The notes under the pieces: generated by a model
The model's database searches: none
What the model saw: only the letters and a program-made list of their open reading frames with translations
Told to the model about the DNA's origin: nothing
Shown here: positions 60,707 to 64,000 of the stretch, piece by piece
How the letters are laid out: each line of letters begins with the position of its first letter
How positions within the stretch are numbered: the stretch's first letter is position 1
Position numbers and translations under genes: made by a program
Assembly: GCA_964538515.1 (NCBI GenBank)
Contig: CAZIEW010000003.1
Span: 1 to 64,000 of the forward strand
Length of the DNA stretch: 64,000 nucleotides
From: CALBZH01 sp964538515
GTDB lineage: Bacteria > Desulfobacterota > Syntrophobacteria > Syntrophobacterales > Syntrophobacteraceae
Reading direction: 5' to 3'

Positions 60707-62335
60707 CTAGTACATGTCCTCCATCCCACCGCCCGGAGGCATCATGGGCTGTTTCTTCTTCTCCGGTTTTTCCGCAACCATTGCCTCTGTTGTGAGCAAC
60801 AGGCCGGCGACGCTTGATGCATTTTGAAGCGCAAAGCGCACCACTTTGGTGGGATCAATAACACCGGCTGCAATGAGGTCTTCGTACTGCTCCGTCTCAG
60901 CGTTGAACCCGAATGAGCCTTCACCTTGCTTGACGTGCTCCACGACGACGGATCCCTCATGGCCGGCATTGTTGGCGATCTGGCGAATGGGCTCTTCGAG
61001 GGCGCGCATCAGAATCTGCTTTCCGAAAGCGTCTTCACCTTCGACGTGCAGTTCCTCGATGGCCTTCCTGCAGCGCAGCAGGGCGACACCACCACCGGGA
61101 ACGATGCCTTCTTCGACGGCCGCGCGGGTTGCGTTGAGCGCGTCTTCAACACGAGCTTTCTTCTCTTTCATTTCGGTCTCAGTCGCTGCTCCAACCCGGA
61201 TGACCGCAACGCCACCGACCAACTTGGCAAGCCTTTCCTGCAGCTTCTCGCGGTCGTAGTCACTCGTCGTCTCTTCAATCTGGGCGCGAATCTGTTTCAC
61301 ACGGCCTTCGATTGCCTCCCGCGAGCCACCGCCGTCCACGATCGTGGTGTTGTCTTTGTCAATAGCAACTCGCTTGGCGGTGCCAAGGTCGTTGAGAGTG
61401 ATGTTTTCGAGCTTGACGCCAATGTCTTCGGAAATGACCTGGCCACCCGTCAGAATGGCAATATCCTGGAGAATGGCTTTGCGGCGATCGCCGAAGCCGG
61501 GAGCCTTGACGGCGCAGACTTTCAAGATGCCCCGCAACCGGTTGACCACAAGGGTCGCAAGGGCTTCACCCTCAACGTCCTCGCCGATGATCAGCAAGGG
61601 GCGGTTCATACGGGCGATCTGCTCGAGAAGAGGAAGGAGATCCTTCATCACGCTGATCTTCTTCTCGTAGAGCAGAATGTAGGGCTCCTCGAGCTCCACG
61701 TCCATCTTGTCCGGGTTGGTGACGAAATAGGGTGAGATGTAGCCACGGTCGAACTGCATTCCTTCAACGACATCGAGCGTCGTTTCCATGCTTTTGGCTT
61801 CCTCGACCGTGATGACGCCTTCCTTTCCCACTTTGCTCATCGCTTCCGCGATGATGTTGCCGATTGTGGCGTCATTGTTGGCTGAAATGGTGCCAACTTG
61901 GGCGATTTCTTTTTCGTCCTTGGTTGGCTTGCTCATCGCACGCAGCCCCTCGATGGCCTTGGCAACGGACTTCTCGATACCGCGCTTGAGGGCCATCGGG
62001 TTGTGCCCCGCAGCCACCAGCTTAGAACCCTCACGATAAATGGCTTGGGCCAGAATCGTGGCAGTGGTCGTGCCGTCGCCTGCAACGTCACTCGTCTTGC
62101 TGGCGACTTCCTTCACCATCTGGGCACCCATATTGGCGAATTTGTCCTCGAGCTCGATCTCCTTGGCAACGGTCACGCCATCCTTGGTCACGGTGGGGGA
62201 TCCGAAAGCCTTTTCGATGACAACATTCCTGCCCTTGGGGCCTAGGGTGACCTTAACGGCGTCCGCAAGGGTGTCTACCCCTTCCTTGATCTTCTCGCGC
62301 GCTTCCGCGTAGTACTTGATTTCTTTGGCTGCCAT
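60707..62335 (-). CDS. groEL: GroEL chaperonin
   Basis: 542 residues. It begins MAAKEIKYYAEAREKIKEGV; the ATP-site block GDGTTTATILAQAI and VAAGHNPMALKRGIEKSV and the conserved EEGIVPGGGVALLR are all present. The C-terminus has the Gly/Met tail MPPGGGMEDMY. It forms the double-ring folding chamber with GroES. 59 bp after groES in the same operon, under CIRCE control. Confidence 0.98.
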   Translation of the reverse strand: MAAKEIKYYAEAREKIKEGVDTLADAVKVTLGPKGRNVVIEKAFGSPTVTKDGVTVAKEIELEDKFANMGAQMVKEVASKTSDVAGDGTTTATILAQAIYREGSKLVAAGHNPMALKRGIEKSVAKAIEGLRAMSKPTKDEKEIAQVGTISANNDATIGNIIAEAMSKVGKEGVITVEEAKSMETTLDVVEGMQFDRGYISPYFVTNPDKMDVELEEPYILLYEKKISVMKDLLPLLEQIARMNRPLLIIGEDVEGEALATLVVNRLRGILKVCAVKAPGFGDRRKAILQDIAILTGGQVISEDIGVKLENITLNDLGTAKRVAIDKDNTTIVDGGGSREAIEGRVKQIRAQIEETTSDYDREKLQERLAKLVGGVAVIRVGAATETEMKEKKARVEDALNATRAAVEEGIVPGGGVALLRCRKAIEELHVEGEDAFGKQILMRALEEPIRQIANNAGHEGSVVVEHVKQGEGSFGFNAETEQYEDLIAAGVIDPTKVVRFALQNASSVAGLLLTTEAMVAEKPEKKKQPMMPPGGGMEDMY

Positions 62336-62394
62336 GGTGAAACCTCACTTTCTTAGGCAATGAGACTGCGTTGGGGGATTTGGAGGTATCCGCG

Positions 62395-62682
62395 TTATTG
62401 GAAAATGGCGAGAATGTCGTCTTCACGCATGATGAGCAGCTCCTCTCCTCCGACTTTGACTTCCGTCCCCGCATACTTCGAGAACAGAACTCGATCGTCT
62501 TCCTTGACAGAAAGGGGAACGACGTCGCCTTTCTCAAGGATCCGACCCTTGCCGACGGCAACCACCTTGCCCTGCTGGGGCTTTTCCTTAGCCGTGTCGG
62601 GAATGATGATCCCTCCCGCAGTCCTTTCCTCCTCTTCCAGTCGTTTCACGATGACTCGGTCATGCAAGGGGCGAAGCTTCAT
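62395..62682 (-). CDS. groES: GroES co-chaperonin
   Basis: 95 residues from the ATG at 62682, with AAAGGAG upstream; a longer frame begins in the leader and has no similarity. Core blocks MKLRPLHDRVIVKRLEEEER, GGIIIPDTAKEKPQQG and the mobile loop are typical. It caps GroEL. First gene of the groES-groEL operon, about 180 bp after the CIRCE element. Confidence 0.97.
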   Translation of the reverse strand: MKLRPLHDRVIVKRLEEEERTAGGIIIPDTAKEKPQQGKVVAVGKGRILEKGDVVPLSVKEDDRVLFSKYAGTEVKVGGEELLIMREDDILAIFQ

Positions 62683-62862
62683 GGATAATCTCCTTTGTTT
62701 GAGTGGGGTTTTTCCGGCCTTAACCTGCCTTGGCCGAACACGAACCGCCGGTTGAATGCTGTGGTCCTGCCGTTTACAAAAACTCAAAGCTTGATGTCAT
62801 CGAGCCGCCGAAGCGGCATTGCGACGGCCTTGCAGGACAACCATCGATTGGGTGTACGTGTA

Positions 62863-62889
62863 TTAGCACTCGTTTGTGCCGAGTGCTAA
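62863..62889 (-). promoter_or_regulatory. CIRCE element of the groESL operon
   Basis: TTAGCACTC (62863-62871), nine bases, GAGTGCTAA (62881-62889): the exact consensus of the HrcA repressor site. It lies just downstream of the promoter and upstream of groES. Confidence 0.97.
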
Positions 62890-62892
62890 ACG

Positions 62893-62921
62893 TATCTAAT
62901 GACTACCGCCCAAAAAGGCAA
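62893..62921 (-). promoter_or_regulatory. Sigma-70 promoter of groESL
   Basis: On the minus strand TTGCCT (62916-62921) and TAGATA (62893-62898) are separated by 17 bases, immediately before the CIRCE dyad. Start is expected a few bases inside the CIRCE. Confidence 0.75.
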
Positions 62922-63046
62922 GCCTCGATTTTAAGGATTCTCTCAAATTGGGGTGCCGAGGATGTCAAGATCTCGAATTTCTTGATTGTGCGGGGGAAGA
63001 CCCGGTGGGTGATCGCTTGCGTGATGCTGGTTGGTGACTGACAGGC

Positions 63047-63078
63047 AACGCGGCAGAGGATGCGCTACCTGCCGCGTT
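63047..63078. terminator. Hairpin after the small gene at 63129
   Basis: AACGCGGCAG (63047-63056) and CTGCCGCGTT (63069-63078) with a 12-base loop, about 50 bp after the stop of the hypothetical gene. No long T-run follows, so termination is possible but not certain. Confidence 0.5.
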
Positions 63079-63128
63079 ATCCTCATGTTGAGTCAGGATC
63101 AGGGCGTCCTTGGAACATTCAGCTTTCT

Positions 63129-63425
63129 CTAATGCAGACGATCTGGGGCAAGACCCGTGCTCTCCTCTTCTTTCCATGAGCTTCCGAGCTCTTTGAGCAA
63201 CTGATTTGTAGCCTGTTCAATGCGGCTGATATCCTTCTCGTCAACAGTATCGTCCGTGACGTACTGAAGCGAATCCCGAAGCTTCTCGAACTGCTTGACC
63301 ACTTCCGGTTTGATCGCTCCAGTCCCTAGCTTCGAATTCAGGTTGAGTATCGTATCGACACAACTTTCGATCCGCAGCCGAAGATGCTTGGATTTCTCCT
63401 TGCCTCCCACTCTCTTGAACATCAT
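63129..63425 (-). CDS. Small helical hypothetical protein
   Basis: 98 residues, charged and helical (SKHLRLRIESCVDTILNLNS, VVKQFEKLRDSLQYVTDD, and a C-terminal helix). No family recognised. It lies 22 bp after the gene at 63448 on the same strand, so the two are probably co-transcribed. Confidence 0.55.
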   Translation of the reverse strand: MMFKRVGGKEKSKHLRLRIESCVDTILNLNSKLGTGAIKPEVVKQFEKLRDSLQYVTDDTVDEKDISRIEQATNQLLKELGSSWKEEESTGLAPDRLH

Positions 63426-63447
63426 GAATCCACCGCCTCATCGTGGT

Positions 63448-64000
63448 CTAGAATTGGCCCTTCTTTTCCAGCTCTTCGGTAAACGTCTTATAGAAGTACC
63501 GCTGATCTTTCATCGCGCGCATCAAGAGAATCTTGGCCTTGTCCAGGTCACGCTCGTTCAAGATCAGGTCGACGCCGAGACGGAATGCGTTCATCCTGTC
63601 CAATGTCGCTAAGGTAGGACTTAGAAGGCACAAGAAGAATTCCCGCCTCGCCGGCATAGGCATGAACTGGAAGTGCTGCAGCACGGGATTTTCAGAGAGC
63701 CGTGTCTCCCCGAGAGACTCTTCGAGGATCACCATGTCGAATTGCATGCGCGCTAGCTTGTCCAAAGCGGACTTGGAGGTGGAAGCGGTCGTCAGATGAT
63801 AGTCCATTTGCTCAAGCACGGTGGACATACGCCGTGAGCGAAGGGGGTCGGTAATGCAGACAAGCGCGGACTTGACCCCTTCATCGAAAACCTCGATCGC
63901 TGTGGTGTCGAGGTCGTCCTCCATGAATTCGGGGGTCGGCATGCGCGAAGCGGTATCCGGGGTTTGCTTTGGAGATGTCTCCTTGTCTTCGTCCAAGATC
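63448..64000 (-). CDS. Receiver-like protein, 5' end beyond the window
   Basis: At least 182 residues. The C-terminal part resembles a receiver-type alpha/beta fold without a clear phosphoacceptor: SALVCITDPLRSRRMSTVLE, then DKLARMQFDMVILEESLGET and AFRLGVDLILNERDLDKAKI. The first codons lie at the window edge, and the frame is open to the end, so the true start is probably outside. An N-terminal zinc-ribbon segment would fit similar proteins, but it is not visible here. Function unknown. Confidence 0.5.
   Translation of the reverse strand, partial: ILDEDKETSPKQTPDTASRMPTPEFMEDDLDTTAIEVFDEGVKSALVCITDPLRSRRMSTVLEQMDYHLTTASTSKSALDKLARMQFDMVILEESLGETRLSENPVLQHFQFMPMPARREFFLCLLSPTLATLDRMNAFRLGVDLILNERDLDKAKILLMRAMKDQRYFYKTFTEELEKKGQF

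Overview
The window looks like a chromosomal segment of an anaerobic Desulfobacterota (former Deltaproteobacteria) bacterium, probably near Syntrophobacterales. The basis is gene content: CaiB-type CoA-transferases beside a split B12-dependent mutase, a Kdp system with an NtrC-type regulator, Gld-like ABC genes next to dnaJ, and paired radical SAM genes. This placement is inference; there is no rRNA or other marker. It is a draft assembly: an exact 100-N gap (45455-45554) interrupts one gene.

Layout. 1-1.5 kb: broken genes (3' end of a glutamate dehydrogenase joined to a fragment of another gene). 1.5-14.4 kb: potassium homeostasis. kup sits behind a recognisable ydaO-type c-di-AMP riboswitch. 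A long leftward kdp operon follows, reading histidine kinase, two 28-residue membrane peptides (one is KdpF), kdpA, kdpB, kdpC, a kinase-less KdpD sensor half and an NtrC-type regulator. It is preceded by a good -24/-12 promoter. 14.8-18 kb: phoB-phoR-phoU. 18.2-25.2 kb: a leftward operon with an AMP-forming acyl/acetyl-CoA synthetase, 2-oxoacid dehydrogenase E1alpha, E1beta and E2, an acyl carrier protein, a CMD/AhpD-like protein, a DksA-zinc-finger/BON protein and Hsp20. 25.5-31.8 kb: a 1638-residue SNF2-family protein and an RlmL-like methyltransferase. 32-35.4 kb: deacetylase plus two radical SAM genes. 35.4-37 kb: AbrB/VapC and HicBA toxin-antitoxin pairs flanking a decayed duplicate of the second radical SAM gene. 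37-45 kb: a divergent metabolic locus, with two class III CoA-transferases and a repeat-built, His-rich membrane protein leftward, and mutase large subunit, mutase B12 subunit and MeaB-type GTPase rightward. 45-50 kb: J-domain protein (gapped), porin, secreted VCBS-repeat protein. 50.9-53 kb: bioY-bioM-bioN biotin transporter with two BirA-like dyads upstream. 53-57.5 kb: Gld-like ABC transporter. 57.7-64 kb: zinc protein, dnaJ, rpoZ, groES-groEL with a perfect CIRCE element, and two small genes at the edge.

Most notable: (1) the divergent CoA-transferase/mutase locus. The mutase carries the Phe/Gln pair of isobutyryl-CoA mutase, not the Tyr/Arg pair of methylmalonyl-CoA mutase, so it may activate and isomerise a branched acid; its membrane protein is built from repeated WP..PQP..G units. 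(2) A potassium regulon that joins a c-di-AMP riboswitch on kup to a sigma-54-type kdp operon with a divided KdpD. (3) A roughly 100-bp terminal-inverted-repeat element present twice (50.1 and 60.6 kb).
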